Positions 7,868 to 17,056 of a stretch of 64,000 bases of DNA are shown piece by piece (position 1 is the stretch's first letter; every line of letters begins with the position of its first letter). The stretch comes from Solibacteraceae bacterium (GTDB lineage Bacteria; Acidobacteriota; Terriglobia; Bryobacterales; Bryobacteraceae): positions 1 to 64,000 of the forward strand of contig JAJPJX010000136.1 in assembly GCA_021324015.1 (NCBI GenBank), in the 5' to 3' direction. The translations under genes and the position numbers were made by a program. The notes under the pieces are model-generated. The model ran no database searches. It was not told the origin of the DNA and was given only the letters and a program-made list of their open reading frames with translations.

Positions 7868-8872
7868 ATGAGATCCCTGTCTCGCGTGGCCCTTTCGATA
7901 TCTGCGCTGGTGGTGGCGAGCGCGACCGCTCAGGCGCAATCGGTCATCTCCGCCCATTCCGGCTTGCTCCACTACGTGGAGGGCCGGGTTTACCTGGGAG
8001 ACAAGCAGGTGGAGAGCAAGTTCGGGGCTTTCCCGGAAGTCAAGGAGAACCAGGTTCTGCGAACGGAGGAAGGGAGAGCCGAGGTGCTGCTCACGCCGGG
8101 CGTCTTCCTGCGGGTCGGGGAAAACAGCTCCTTCAAAATGATCACCAACCGCTTGATCGACACGCGGCTCGAACTGCTGAAGGGGACCGCGATCGTGGAA
8201 GCAGACGAACTGTTGAAGGATAACGGCGTGACGGTGGCTTACCAAGACGCCGCGGTTCGGGTGGTCAAGAAGGGGTTGTACCGCATCGATTCCGACCCGG
8301 CGCAACTCCGCGTGTATAACGGGGAGGCATCGGTCGAGGCAGCCGGCAAGACCGTAGCGGTCAAAGAAGGGAAACTGATTTCTCTGGACAGCCAGTTGGC
8401 TATGGAGAAATTCGACAAGACTACCGGCGATGCGCTGAATCGCTGGAGCCGGCGGCGCGGAGAATATCTTTCGATGGCCAACGTTTCCGCCGCCAAGTCG
8501 GTGCTGGATGCCGGCGGCATGTGGAACACCAGCGGATGGTATTGGAACCCGTTTTACGGGACGTACACGTTCCTCCCTATGCAGGGCTCCTTCTACAGCC
8601 CCTACGGCTACCGGCTGTGGAGTCCATTCTCCGTTTACCCGGTTTACTACGGGCCGCGATACGGGTATTATGGGGGCGGCTCGGCATACAACCGGGCTGG
8701 CTTGGGATACGGTTCGATTCCCCATACCTCGTCGGGGTATTCGGGCGCCATCGCCAATTCTGCGCCGGTCTCCCGCGGCGGCGTGGCTGCCTCTTCCCCG
8801 TCGATGTCTTCCTCGGCAGGGTCTGCTCCGATCTCACGGGGCGGCGGTGGCGGCGGTGGTCCACGGCACTAG
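7868..8872 (+). CDS. Secreted FecR-domain protein with Tyr/Gly/Ser-rich tail
   Basis: This 334-residue exported protein has a signal peptide (1-24, ending AQA). A FecR-like beta domain spans about 28-180: repeated short strands such as EGRAEVLLTPGVFLRVGENSS and VKKGLYRIDSDPAQLRVYNG. The last 130 residues are low complexity, rich in Tyr, Gly, Pro and Ser (YPVYYGPRYGYYGGGS) and end in a glycine run, GGGGGGGPRH. In iron regulators FecR senses a receptor; in the Solibacter-type standalone form the role is unknown, and a surface or envelope structural role is plausible. A GGAGG site precedes the ATG. It lies just upstream of the large TonB-type receptor, but the receptor has its own promoter. Confidence 0.65.
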   Translation: MRSLSRVALSISALVVASATAQAQSVISAHSGLLHYVEGRVYLGDKQVESKFGAFPEVKENQVLRTEEGRAEVLLTPGVFLRVGENSSFKMITNRLIDTRLELLKGTAIVEADELLKDNGVTVAYQDAAVRVVKKGLYRIDSDPAQLRVYNGEASVEAAGKTVAVKEGKLISLDSQLAMEKFDKTTGDALNRWSRRRGEYLSMANVSAAKSVLDAGGMWNTSGWYWNPFYGTYTFLPMQGSFYSPYGYRLWSPFSVYPVYYGPRYGYYGGGSAYNRAGLGYGSIPHTSSGYSGAIANSAPVSRGGVAASSPSMSSSAGSAPISRGGGGGGGPRH

Positions 8873-8901
8873 TTCCAGAACCCGGGCACACTAAAGATAT
8901 C

Positions 8902-8931
8902 TTGTAAGCGCGTTCCCTGCCAGACTAGAAT
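8902..8931 (+). promoter_or_regulatory. Sigma70-like promoter of the large TonB-type receptor
   Basis: TTGTAA (8902-8907) and TAGAAT (8926-8931) are separated by 18 bases and lie about 48 bases before the receptor ATG at 8979. A GGGGAGG ribosome binding site follows at 8963-8969. Confidence 0.6.
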
Positions 8932-8978
8932 AGCTCCCCATAGAAGCACGAGTCTTCGTAACGGGGAGGCCAGGCTAT

Positions 8979-11900
8979 ATGGACGGGACGAGCATTCGTC
9001 TCCGCATTCTGCTTACGATTTTCTGCGCGTCGCTTGCCTTCGCGCAAACCACTTCCACTGAAGTACTTGGAACCGTCGAGGATGCCAGCGGGGCGGTGAT
9101 CCCCAACGCAAAGGTAACGCTGCTGCGCGTTGCCACAGGCGAAAGGCGCCAGGCGGCGACGGACACTTCCGGCAACTACTCATTCCCGCTCATCGAAATC
9201 GGCGAGTACACCGTCACGGCCGAGATGGACGGCTTCAAAACCGAGACCCAGACGGGCATCAACGTGGCGCTGCAACAGAAGGCGCGCGTTAATTTCCGGC
9301 TTCAGATCGGCGCGGCATCCGAGAAAGTCGAGGTGATGGCCACCGGCGTGGAGTTGAAGACCGATGATGCAGCCATTGGCTCGACGGTTGACCAGAGGCG
9401 GGTCACAGAGATCCCCACGCTGAACCGGAACTTCGCCGCCCTGCTGGTGCTCACGCCCGGCGTGCAATACGGAAACCGGATGGGCGGGAACGTGCAAGCC
9501 ACCGGCGCATTCCCCTTCCCGGGGGCCGCCACGACGGTGAGCGCCAACGGCCAGCGGGACGCCAACCAACGCGTCACGATGGACGGGGTGATCGCCACAG
9601 AACCGCTGGTCAACCAGGTCATGTTCAACCCCTCGATCGACGCCATCGAGGAGGTCAAGATTCAGACCGGCTCCTACTCCGCCGAGTACGGCATGAACAA
9701 CGGCGCGAACATTCAGATCGCCCTAAAATCGGGGACCAACGAGTTTCATGGCACCTTCTACGAGTTTCTGCGAAACGACGCCGCGGACGCCAGAGACTAC
9801 TTCCTGAACTTCCAGTTGCCCGCGGGAACGCCGCAGCAGAAAAAGAACCGGCTGCGCCGCAACCAGTTCGGGGCCTGGCTGGCTGGTCCGGTAGTGCTCC
9901 CGAAATATCACGGCAAAGACAAGACCTTCTGGAGTTTCAACTACGAGGGCACCCGGGAGACCCAGGAGTCCGTGCAGCAGACTTTCTTTTTCCCGCAGGC
10001 GTTTCGCAACGGCGACTTCTCCGCGCTGCTCCAGCCTGCCATCGTCAACGGCAAGCCGGCGCGGCAGCCGATCATCATCTACGACCCGCTGACGGGGCAG
10101 CCGTTCCGCGACCAGAACGGGAACATCACGAATATCATTCCGGCGAGCCGGATCAACAAGAACGCGCAGAACCTGGTAAACCAGTACGTGCCCCTGCCGC
10201 AATTCGCCCCGGCGGACATCCTGGACATCAACACGATCGCGACGGTGCCGAACATTCTGGGGCAAAATCAATACTTCGCGCGGATCGATCACCAGGTCAG
10301 TTCCAAGGACCGGATCTTCGGCCGGTACGCGACGATGCTCAGCGATTACACGCAGAACAACGTGAATCCGAACTTCCCGGCTCTGTACCACGTGCACGCG
10401 TACAACGTGGCCTTCCAGTATCTGCGCATCTTCAATCCGCGGGACCTGAACGAGTTCCGGGTGGGCTTCAACAAAGTGAATCACAACCAGGTGAACCCGA
10501 GGACCTACACGAATTTCGATGTCGATTCGCTAGGCATCGGGCAGTTCCGGGTGGCGGTGGACAACAACCGCACATTCAACTCGCTCGAAACCGGCATTCC
10601 ATCGATCAGCGGGATTATCCCGGGCGATGCCGGCGCGCGCGAGGATCTCAACGGCATCTACCAGTTCTCCGACAACTTCTCCTTCATCCGCGGCTCGCAC
10701 AATTTCAAGACCGGCCTGGAATACCTGCGATACGGATTGGACCGCGCCGCGGCCAACGTGCCCCTGGGCAACATGACCTGTTGTCCTGGCGGATATGCGC
10801 TGGCGGGATGGTTGCTGGGGTATCCCTCATCCAGTTCCTCGGCGGAAGGCCTGACGTGGACCGCGCCGCGGCAGAACCGCTGGGGAGCCTACTTCCAGGA
10901 TGAATGGAAGGCCAGCCGCAAGCTCACCGTCAACATGGGGCTGCGCTGGGACTTCTTCCAAGTGCCCCACGACGTAAACCGCAAGTGGCGCTCTTTGCGC
11001 CTGGACATCCTGACCACCGCGGATGACGGGCGTCAACTCCCCACGATGGTTCCCACGCCGGGCCAGGACTTCGACTTTTACGCGACGGACAACCGGTACT
11101 TCATGCCTCGCCTGGGTATTGCCTACCGTGCCACGGACAAATGGGTGATCCGCACGGGCGCCGGCTGGTTCGTAAACGTGCAGCAGATGAACAATATGAC
11201 GATCCTGGACCTTCAGCCGCCCTTCTCGGGCACCTTCGGCTGGAACGCCGTGGACCAGACCGCCGGGATCATTCCGTACAGCTACGCGGGTCAAACCTAC
11301 AACCTCCAGACGCGGTCGTTCACCCCCGGCTCGCAAATCCTGACTTTAGACAATCCGTTCCCGGGCCAGGGCACGTCGGCGGCGCGCACCAATGTGCTGC
11401 TGTTCCCGCCCGATAACAAATCCAGCAGCGTGGTGCAGTGGAGTTTCGACATCCAGCGCGCCTTGCCGGCCAAATTCTTCCTCACGGTTGGATACGTGGG
11501 CAGCAAGACCAGCCACATCGACAACACCATCTCGAACTACAACCAGGCCAGTCCGTCGCCCAACACCGACATCAACGGGCGGCGTCCCAGGCAGGCATAC
11601 GTCAGCCAGGGAGAAGGAACCAGGGCGCGGCTGCTGGGCAATATCCGCTATCTGGACAGCTACGCAAACGCCAATTACAATGCCTTGCAAGTGCAGGCGG
11701 AAAAGCGCTACGGCGCAGGGCTGACGGTAGGCCTGGCTTATACCTACGGCAAAGCTCTGGGCGAAGGGTACGGCCGCAACGACCCTTCCGGGGGTGTAAA
11801 CTCCCTTTACCAGGACCCGAACAACCGCCGCGCCAACCGGGAGCGATACGGCTTCGACGTGACACACGCCGCGGTGATCAACTACGTCTATGAACTGCCC

Positions 11901-12431
11901 TTCTTCCAACACTCCAAGGGCGTGACGTATGCGGTCCTGGGTGGCTGGCAGACCAGCGGAGTGGTCACCATGACCACCGGGTTTCCGTTCTCCGTTTACG
12001 GCGGAAACCTGAACACCGGCTTCAGCGTGTACCCGGACCGCGTGGCCGACGGACGGTTGGGGGGCAGCGCCACGCGGCAGTTGTACTTCGATCCGAGCGC
12101 CTTCCGCCGCACGGACTGCAACATTCCCACACATCCGGAACTCTGCCACTTTGGCAGTTCCGCGCCGGACGCGCTCATAGGACCGGGACTGCACACGTTT
12201 GACCTCTCGCTGGCCAAGAACTGGGCCATGAAACCTTTGGGGGAGAGGGGCAGGCTGCAATTCCGCGCGGAGGCATTCAACGCCTTCAATACTCCGCAGT
12301 TCGGAGTTCCGAATGGATTGGGTTGGGTGGGCCTGGACTCGATCGTCCCGGACGCTCCGCGGGTGGGCGAGGTCCGTAGCCTGAGGCAGCCTATGCGGAT
12401 TTTTCAGTTCGGCGCCAAACTCTACTTTTGA
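8979..12431 (+). CDS. Oar-like TonB-dependent receptor with carboxypeptidase-regulatory domain
   Basis: This 1150-residue outer membrane protein has the standard architecture of the expanded acidobacterial Oar family: signal peptide (1-23, LAFAQ), carboxypeptidase-regulatory domain (about 26-115, GTVEDASGAVIPNAKV), plug (about 120-245, with the TDD and TVSANGQRDANQRVTMDGV stretches) and a large barrel with many NNFSFIRG- and YFQDEWK-type strands. The C-terminus ends in an aromatic residue, FQFGAKLYF, as expected for BAM-dependent insertion. It is thought to bind and import large plant or microbial ligands. The start is set by a GGGGAGG site and a promoter at 8902. The downstream gene is convergent, with a stem-loop in between. 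Confidence 0.9.
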   Translation: MDGTSIRLRILLTIFCASLAFAQTTSTEVLGTVEDASGAVIPNAKVTLLRVATGERRQAATDTSGNYSFPLIEIGEYTVTAEMDGFKTETQTGINVALQQKARVNFRLQIGAASEKVEVMATGVELKTDDAAIGSTVDQRRVTEIPTLNRNFAALLVLTPGVQYGNRMGGNVQATGAFPFPGAATTVSANGQRDANQRVTMDGVIATEPLVNQVMFNPSIDAIEEVKIQTGSYSAEYGMNNGANIQIALKSGTNEFHGTFYEFLRNDAADARDYFLNFQLPAGTPQQKKNRLRRNQFGAWLAGPVVLPKYHGKDKTFWSFNYEGTRETQESVQQTFFFPQAFRNGDFSALLQPAIVNGKPARQPIIIYDPLTGQPFRDQNGNITNIIPASRINKNAQNLVNQYVPLPQFAPADILDINTIATVPNILGQNQYFARIDHQVSSKDRIFGRYATMLSDYTQNNVNPNFPALYHVHAYNVAFQYLRIFNPRDLNEFRVGFNKVNHNQVNPRTYTNFDVDSLGIGQFRVAVDNNRTFNSLETGIPSISGIIPGDAGAREDLNGIYQFSDNFSFIRGSHNFKTGLEYLRYGLDRAAANVPLGNMTCCPGGYALAGWLLGYPSSSSSAEGLTWTAPRQNRWGAYFQDEWKASRKLTVNMGLRWDFFQVPHDVNRKWRSLRLDILTTADDGRQLPTMVPTPGQDFDFYATDNRYFMPRLGIAYRATDKWVIRTGAGWFVNVQQMNNMTILDLQPPFSGTFGWNAVDQTAGIIPYSYAGQTYNLQTRSFTPGSQILTLDNPFPGQGTSAARTNVLLFPPDNKSSSVVQWSFDIQRALPAKFFLTVGYVGSKTSHIDNTISNYNQASPSPNTDINGRRPRQAYVSQGEGTRARLLGNIRYLDSYANANYNALQVQAEKRYGAGLTVGLAYTYGKALGEGYGRNDPSGGVNSLYQDPNNRRANRERYGFDVTHAAVINYVYELPFFQHSKGVTYAVLGGWQTSGVVTMTTGFPFSVYGGNLNTGFSVYPDRVADGRLGGSATRQLYFDPSAFRRTDCNIPTHPELCHFGSSAPDALIGPGLHTFDLSLAKNWAMKPLGERGRLQFRAEAFNAFNTPQFGVPNGLGWVGLDSIVPDAPRVGEVRSLRQPMRIFQFGAKLYF

Positions 12432-12453
12432 CGGAAACAGCGACTCCGTCACC

Positions 12454-12488
12454 GTCGCGGCTCGGTCATCAGGTTACCGAACCGCGAC
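12454..12488. terminator. Stem-loop between convergent genes, candidate bidirectional terminator
   Basis: GTCGCGG-C-TCGGT (12454-12466) pairs with ACCGA-A-CCGCGAC (12476-12488), giving 12 pairs around one mismatch with a 9-base loop. It lies in the 69-base gap between a plus gene ending at 12431 and a minus gene ending at 12501. There is no obvious U-tract on either side, so the terminator role is inferred from position. Confidence 0.5.
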
Positions 12489-12500
12489 GAGGCGGAGCGG

Positions 12501-13373
12501 CTAGGGCTGGACAGCGGGTAGCAGGTTTGACCCGACGGTATTCAGGCAGGTCGGGTGGCCGAAGCCGCTTTTGCTGACACCGGTGCCACCGGCAGCGTTG
12601 GGTGTGATGTCGAAGATGATGTTATCCGGATGCGTGACGTCGCCGGCAAACAGGCCGGCCGGGCCGGGAACGGCTTGCAGGGAAGCCGAAGCCGCCATGT
12701 GATCCAGGCCGAGGATGTTGCGGACCCGCCAGGCGATGTTATGGTCGGCGCAGGAGGTATCGCCGCTGACACCCAAGCCGCCGACAATCTGATGGCTCGC
12801 ATTGTAGAGCGCCAACCCTCCGCCGAATACGTTGACGCCGCCGATCTTCTCGCCCACCATGGGATCGTTTGCCATGCCGTAATGGGATGACGGTCCCCGG
12901 TAGGCCACGGCAGGATCCACCGGATTGCTATGCTGCAAGCCGTAAAGGCTGCCGCCCGGCTGCACGGCGGAGTACAGGTTGGCCGTCGAGAGGGCCAGTC
13001 CGGCAGTTTGGCCGGAACCGTTGCTGGCTGACAAGCTATCCAGACTGAAAGCATTGGCGGCGTTCGCTTTTTGGGCTGCGATGACGCGGCTTCCGGGCCA
13101 CTGGGCGCCACGGTTGTTGCCAGAAAACGCCACCGCGCAGACTACGCCGTCGCGGTCCACGATGGTGCCCCACATCTGATTGTTCAGGCCGCTGGTCTCC
13201 GTAGCTGTAGCCTGGGTCAAGGCGCTCTTCAGCGTCGAGTAGCTGGGGAGACTGTTGCAAGAATTCGAGTTGCCACCTCGGTCATCAGGCCCGCCCGGGG
13301 GCTGGCCTGCCGCCTGCCACGCGAAAGTTGCCAAAACAAGAACGATCTTCGTCAGCATCTGCCTTTGTGCCAT
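12501..13373 (-). CDS. Secreted GlcG/HbpS-family heme-binding-like protein
   Basis: This 290-residue protein has an N-terminal signal peptide (1-23). The GlcG/HbpS core shows TIVDRDGVVCAVAFSG, then SRVIAAQKANAANAF and, near the C-terminal half, GGGLALYN and IVGGLGVSGDTSCADH. Family members bind heme or corrinoid-like cofactors or accompany glycolate oxidation; the ligand here is unknown. It carries a proline/asparagine-rich stretch after the signal peptide and additional cysteines (three or four in the mature protein), suggesting disulfides. An AGGAG site six bases before the ATG sets the start. It is convergent with the receptor and divergent from the potassium channel. Confidence 0.75.
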   Translation of the reverse strand: MAQRQMLTKIVLVLATFAWQAAGQPPGGPDDRGGNSNSCNSLPSYSTLKSALTQATATETSGLNNQMWGTIVDRDGVVCAVAFSGNNRGAQWPGSRVIAAQKANAANAFSLDSLSASNGSGQTAGLALSTANLYSAVQPGGSLYGLQHSNPVDPAVAYRGPSSHYGMANDPMVGEKIGGVNVFGGGLALYNASHQIVGGLGVSGDTSCADHNIAWRVRNILGLDHMAASASLQAVPGPAGLFAGDVTHPDNIIFDITPNAAGGTGVSKSGFGHPTCLNTVGSNLLPAVQP

Positions 13374-13400
13374 TGTGTGCTCCTGTTATTGAAGATTCAG

Positions 13401-13410
13401 GGAGATCTCC
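13401..13410. promoter_or_regulatory. 10-bp perfect palindrome in a divergent intergenic region
   Basis: GGAGATCTCC at 13401-13410 is a perfect palindrome between the divergent heme-binding-like and KirBac genes. It could be a regulator site, but there is only one copy and no known match. Confidence 0.25.
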
Positions 13411-13477
13411 GTCATCCAAGCATACTCCCAGCGCTCAACTTTCGAACCGCATACCAGTACTCGTATGATTGGCAAAT

Positions 13478-14410
13478 ATGGACCAACCGAGCTTCGACCC
13501 AGGGTTGACGCAGCAGTACTCGGCCAGACTCCGCCGGACCATCAACAAGGACGGCGAGTTCAACGTGCGGCGGCGCGGCTTCACGCGCCGGGACCTTCAT
13601 GCGTACCTGTTCCTGATTCATGTTCGCTGGCACTCGTTCCTGGGCTTCATGTTCGGCGGCTTTATCGGGGTCAACAGCATTTTCGCGGTGATTTACGCCG
13701 GGATCGGGATCCAACACCTGCACGGCGCCCAAGCCCCCACCTCGTGGGAACGGCTCCTGAACTGCTTTTTCTTCAGCGCGCATACTCTCACAACGGTGGG
13801 GTACGGCAGCATCTGGCCGGAAGGCGTATTGGCCAATTCGATCGCGGCATTCGAGGCCATGCTCGGCCTGATGGGTTTTGCGGTGGCCACGGGGCTGCTG
13901 GTAGCGCGGATTTCGCGGGTCTCGGCGCGCCTGGGTTTCAGCGAGTCGGCGATTATTGCTCCCTACGGGGGCGGATCGAGCCTGCAATTCCGGCTGGTCA
14001 ACCGGGGCTTGAGCAACCTGATGGAGTTGCAGGCGCGGGTGCTGCTCATGACCGTAGAAGAAGCCGACGGGCGGCTGCAGAGGAAATATACCGGCCTGAA
14101 ACTGGAGCGTGAGACGGTCCTGTTCCTGCCCCTGACCTGGACCGTAGTACACCCCATCGACCGCGACAGCCCGCTGTACGGCAAGACAGCGGCCGATCTC
14201 GAACGCTTGCAGGCGGAGTTCCTGATCCTGATCCGGGCAGTTAACGATACCTTCAGCCAGTCCGTGTACGCGCGATACTCTTACCGCTACGATGAGATTG
14301 TCTGGGGGGCCAGGTTCGAGCCAGCCTTCGAAGTGGACGACAACGGCGACCTGCGCCTGGAACTGGACAAAGTCGGCGCGGTGGCGCGGGCGCCGCTGGA
14401 ACCGGCGTAG
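13478..14410 (+). CDS. Inward-rectifier (KirBac-type) potassium channel
   Basis: This 310-residue inner membrane channel has two transmembrane helices (about 45-68 and 118-142) around a pore loop with the selectivity filter TTVGYGS near residues 105-111. The cytoplasmic C-terminal half matches the Kir immunoglobulin-like domain, with the hallmark WTVVHPIDRDSPLYG and the following SVYARYSYRYDEIVWGARF. It would conduct K+ inward and be gated by lipids or ligands. The ATG at 13478 is preferred over a TTG nine bases upstream. There is no ribosome binding site, and TATGAT at 13464-13469 lies eight bases before the ATG, consistent with a leaderless mRNA. Confidence 0.88.
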   Translation: MDQPSFDPGLTQQYSARLRRTINKDGEFNVRRRGFTRRDLHAYLFLIHVRWHSFLGFMFGGFIGVNSIFAVIYAGIGIQHLHGAQAPTSWERLLNCFFFSAHTLTTVGYGSIWPEGVLANSIAAFEAMLGLMGFAVATGLLVARISRVSARLGFSESAIIAPYGGGSSLQFRLVNRGLSNLMELQARVLLMTVEEADGRLQRKYTGLKLERETVLFLPLTWTVVHPIDRDSPLYGKTAADLERLQAEFLILIRAVNDTFSQSVYARYSYRYDEIVWGARFEPAFEVDDNGDLRLELDKVGAVARAPLEPA

Positions 14411-14423
14411 CAGGCGGTTCCGA

Positions 14424-16439
14424 TTATTGGAGGCGTTCCGCGAGCTCGGACCGTTTGACGGGCCCGGTGCGAACGGCATGGAGCGGCGCCAAGGGCTTGG
14501 GGAGACGGTCCTCCCGCCAGTCGGTCCAGTAGAACGGGATATCCGGGTGAAACCAATTGCGATGATCGGTGGCCATCCAGCCCTGCGCGATGGCCATCCG
14601 GACGGCCTCGGGGGTGTGCAACGGCCGGCCAAAGTACGCAGCCAGAGCGCGGGCGGCTTCGGCGCGGGTCACGGGCGCATCCGGGGAGGCATGGAGGTCC
14701 GCGGAGCCCAGGGGATAAACGCCGCGAATGGCGGCCAGTTGAATAGCGGCAAAGCTGGGGTGCGAGACCGGAAGATCGTCGAACCAGACTAGCGGCACGC
14801 CCGCCTTCGCCAACACCACCTGGACTCCGCGCGGCGCAGGGAGGGCGCCTTTTTCGACAGCCAGGCTGGCGATGGCCCCGGCGGCTTCGCCCACGTTCCA
14901 CTCCACCGGGTGCAGACGGAACGCGCCGTTGGTCAGGTGTGTGACGCCCAGGCTCTTGCCCGCCGCCAGCAGGTTGGCGACACCCTCGGGAATCAACGTG
15001 CCCATGGGGATCTGGAACGGCTTGGGCATCATCATGCGGCCGCGCTCGTTCGCGCCGCAGGGATGGATATCCACCATGTAAAACCCGGTGCCGACGGAGT
15101 CGGCGAACCAGCGAGCGCGGGGACCCTGCTGGTACTCATCCACGATGTCCTGCTCCACCACGCGTTCCTTGGTGCGCAGGCGGCGCGCTTCGCGAATGTA
15201 CGGATACTTCGACAAACCGTCGGCGCTACCCATCACGTCTTTGCGCAGCATCAGGCGCGGATAGCCCTTGCCGTCCACCTCGGTTTGCAGCCAGTACAGG
15301 AAAGCTAACGAGGTTCGCTTGGCGCGCTGGAGAATCTGCGCGGTTTCGAGCGGGGAGCGGTCCAGAATGGATTCGGCCGCATAATCCTGGCGCGGCCAGT
15401 TGATCAGAGCGAGGTCGCGGGGGCGGTTCGGTCCGGTAAAATTCTGAGCCGCCAGGAGCCGCCGCCAGCCGAAAAAGGGACGCGGCGACATGTTGTTGGG
15501 CACCGGCGGATCCTCGCCGAACATGCTGTATTGAAAGTAGCCCCGCCAGCCGTACTCCACGGGATAATTGATACGCAAGCTGAACTGCTGGCGGTCGCGG
15601 TACTTTTCATATTCCGGCGGTTTGGCGATGGCGTGATTTTCGCCGGGCCGGTCCTCCACCGCGAAGGTGTACGTAAAGCTCTGCACGCAGGCCGGATTGG
15701 GTTCCCGGGCGGCGTGCGGCTCGTGGGTGTCGCTCTGCGGCTCCGATCCCACCTCGTAGGGAACTTTCGCCAGGGGCAGCAGATCACCGGTCTCAGTCGC
15801 ATCCAGCACGAATTTCGGCAGGAAGCGGATAACCTCGCCGGACTCGAAACCGAAGGCCAGCGCGGAGCGGATCAAACCGCCTTCCACACGCAAGCGGAAG
15901 ATCTGGGTCCGCAGAAAGAGCTTCACGGCGTGCGGGAGCATGTCCTGGAGCACCTGGAGCCCCGCCCGCGGTTCGAAACACAACGGTGAGACATAGCAGG
16001 CACCGGGGTTGAAGTTTTCCAGCCCGGCCACGTCGGGCGCCAGTTGGAAACGGCGGCGATAATAGTCCCGGATGCGGCGGCGCATCTCGTAATACGAGCG
16101 CGTGCCTCCGGAGAATTCGATAAAGCGGTTCTCGTCGAGCGCCGAGACACCGCCGGCGGTGATCTGCCCGCCAATCCAATCGGTCTCCTCGGTGAGGCAC
16201 ACCGAATGGCCCCGCCCGGCGGCCAGGAGCGCCGCGGCGATGCCTCCTGGTCCGGCGCCGGCAACCAGCAGATCACAGGAAATCTCGCGGGGCCGGGGCG
16301 GCACCGTGACGGTCCGGAGGGCCGCGGCAGGGTCTCCGTCCGCCGGCACACGCTCGACATCAACGAGCGTGATCTGCTGGCCGCACAAGCTGCCCAGAGA
16401 AAGCAGGAGCACTAGATTCCATCGCCGGGGATATGCCAT
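14424..16439 (-). CDS. Secreted FAD-dependent oxidoreductase with C-terminal SLH-like segment
   Basis: This 671-residue exported flavoprotein has a signal peptide (1-20), then the dinucleotide-binding motif VAGAGPGGIAAALLAAGRG (about 58-77) and an FAD_oxidored fold (PF12831, the xanthan-lyase-associated group), with ENFNPGACYVSPLCFEP and the late AAGKSLGVTHLTNGAFR motif. Near residues 575-625 lies a segment resembling a surface-layer homology repeat (HPSFAAIQLAAIRGVYPLG and VTRAEAARALAAYFG). It is probably a periplasmic or surface oxidoreductase of sugars or related alcohols, substrate unknown. Its start codon is 14 bases from that of the divergent thymidine kinase; GATAAT on the minus strand, inside the tdk 5' end, is a possible -10. 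Confidence 0.8.
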   Translation of the reverse strand: MAYPRRWNLVLLLSLGSLCGQQITLVDVERVPADGDPAAALRTVTVPPRPREISCDLLVAGAGPGGIAAALLAAGRGHSVCLTEETDWIGGQITAGGVSALDENRFIEFSGGTRSYYEMRRRIRDYYRRRFQLAPDVAGLENFNPGACYVSPLCFEPRAGLQVLQDMLPHAVKLFLRTQIFRLRVEGGLIRSALAFGFESGEVIRFLPKFVLDATETGDLLPLAKVPYEVGSEPQSDTHEPHAAREPNPACVQSFTYTFAVEDRPGENHAIAKPPEYEKYRDRQQFSLRINYPVEYGWRGYFQYSMFGEDPPVPNNMSPRPFFGWRRLLAAQNFTGPNRPRDLALINWPRQDYAAESILDRSPLETAQILQRAKRTSLAFLYWLQTEVDGKGYPRLMLRKDVMGSADGLSKYPYIREARRLRTKERVVEQDIVDEYQQGPRARWFADSVGTGFYMVDIHPCGANERGRMMMPKPFQIPMGTLIPEGVANLLAAGKSLGVTHLTNGAFRLHPVEWNVGEAAGAIASLAVEKGALPAPRGVQVVLAKAGVPLVWFDDLPVSHPSFAAIQLAAIRGVYPLGSADLHASPDAPVTRAEAARALAAYFGRPLHTPEAVRMAIAQGWMATDHRNWFHPDIPFYWTDWREDRLPKPLAPLHAVRTGPVKRSELAERLQ

Positions 16440-16453
16440 GCTGGTCGGTTCGT

Positions 16454-17056
16454 ATGGATATTATCACCGGAAACGTCGGATGGATCGAAGTGATCTGCGG
16501 GCCTATGTTTTCGGGGAAGAGCGAAGAGCTGATCCGGCGCCTGCGGCGCGCCATGATCGCCCGCAAGCGGGTGCAGGTCTTCAAGCCGGTGATCGACGTG
16601 CGCTACTCGGACGACGAAATTGTCTCGCACGGCGACCTGCGCATGAAATCGGAAGTGGTGAGCGACGCGGGCGAGATCATGAGCCGGCTGGACTGGCGCT
16701 CGGAGGTCGTCGGCGTGGACGAGGTCAACTTCATGGGACCCGCCATGGTGGAAGTGGCCCAGCGCCTGGCCGACAGCGGCAAGCAGGTGATCATTTCCGG
16801 TTTGGATACCGACTACCTGGGGCGGCCGTTCGCGCCCATCCCGGACCTGCTGGCGCACGCCGAATCCATCACCAAGACGCTGGCGATCTGCGTGCGGTGC
16901 GGCAATCCGGCGAAACACACGCAGCGACTGCGCGGCTCGGACGATCTGATCGTGGTGGGCGCCGCGGACATGTATGAGGCCCGCTGCCGGCGGTGCTTCG
17001 AGCCGGGCATCCCCAAGCAGCAGGAACTGGAATTCATCAAGGCGCGGCGGAGCTAA
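16454..17056 (+). CDS. tdk: Thymidine kinase, type II
   Basis: This 200-residue cytosolic enzyme phosphorylates thymidine with ATP in the pyrimidine salvage pathway. The Walker A motif GPMFSGKS lies at residues 16-23, the Walker B-like VVGVDEVNFM follows, and the structural zinc site is complete: Cys146 and Cys149 (CVRC) and Cys178 and Cys181 (CRRC). The lasso region is present between them. The length is typical. The upstream in-frame GTG/ATG-like codons at 16433 are rejected since the family fold begins near MDIITGNVGWIEVI. The start is only 14 bases from the divergent oxidoreductase start. The 3' end meets the minus-strand gene at 17053 and overlaps it by four bases. Confidence 0.93.
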   Translation: MDIITGNVGWIEVICGPMFSGKSEELIRRLRRAMIARKRVQVFKPVIDVRYSDDEIVSHGDLRMKSEVVSDAGEIMSRLDWRSEVVGVDEVNFMGPAMVEVAQRLADSGKQVIISGLDTDYLGRPFAPIPDLLAHAESITKTLAICVRCGNPAKHTQRLRGSDDLIVVGAADMYEARCRRCFEPGIPKQQELEFIKARRS

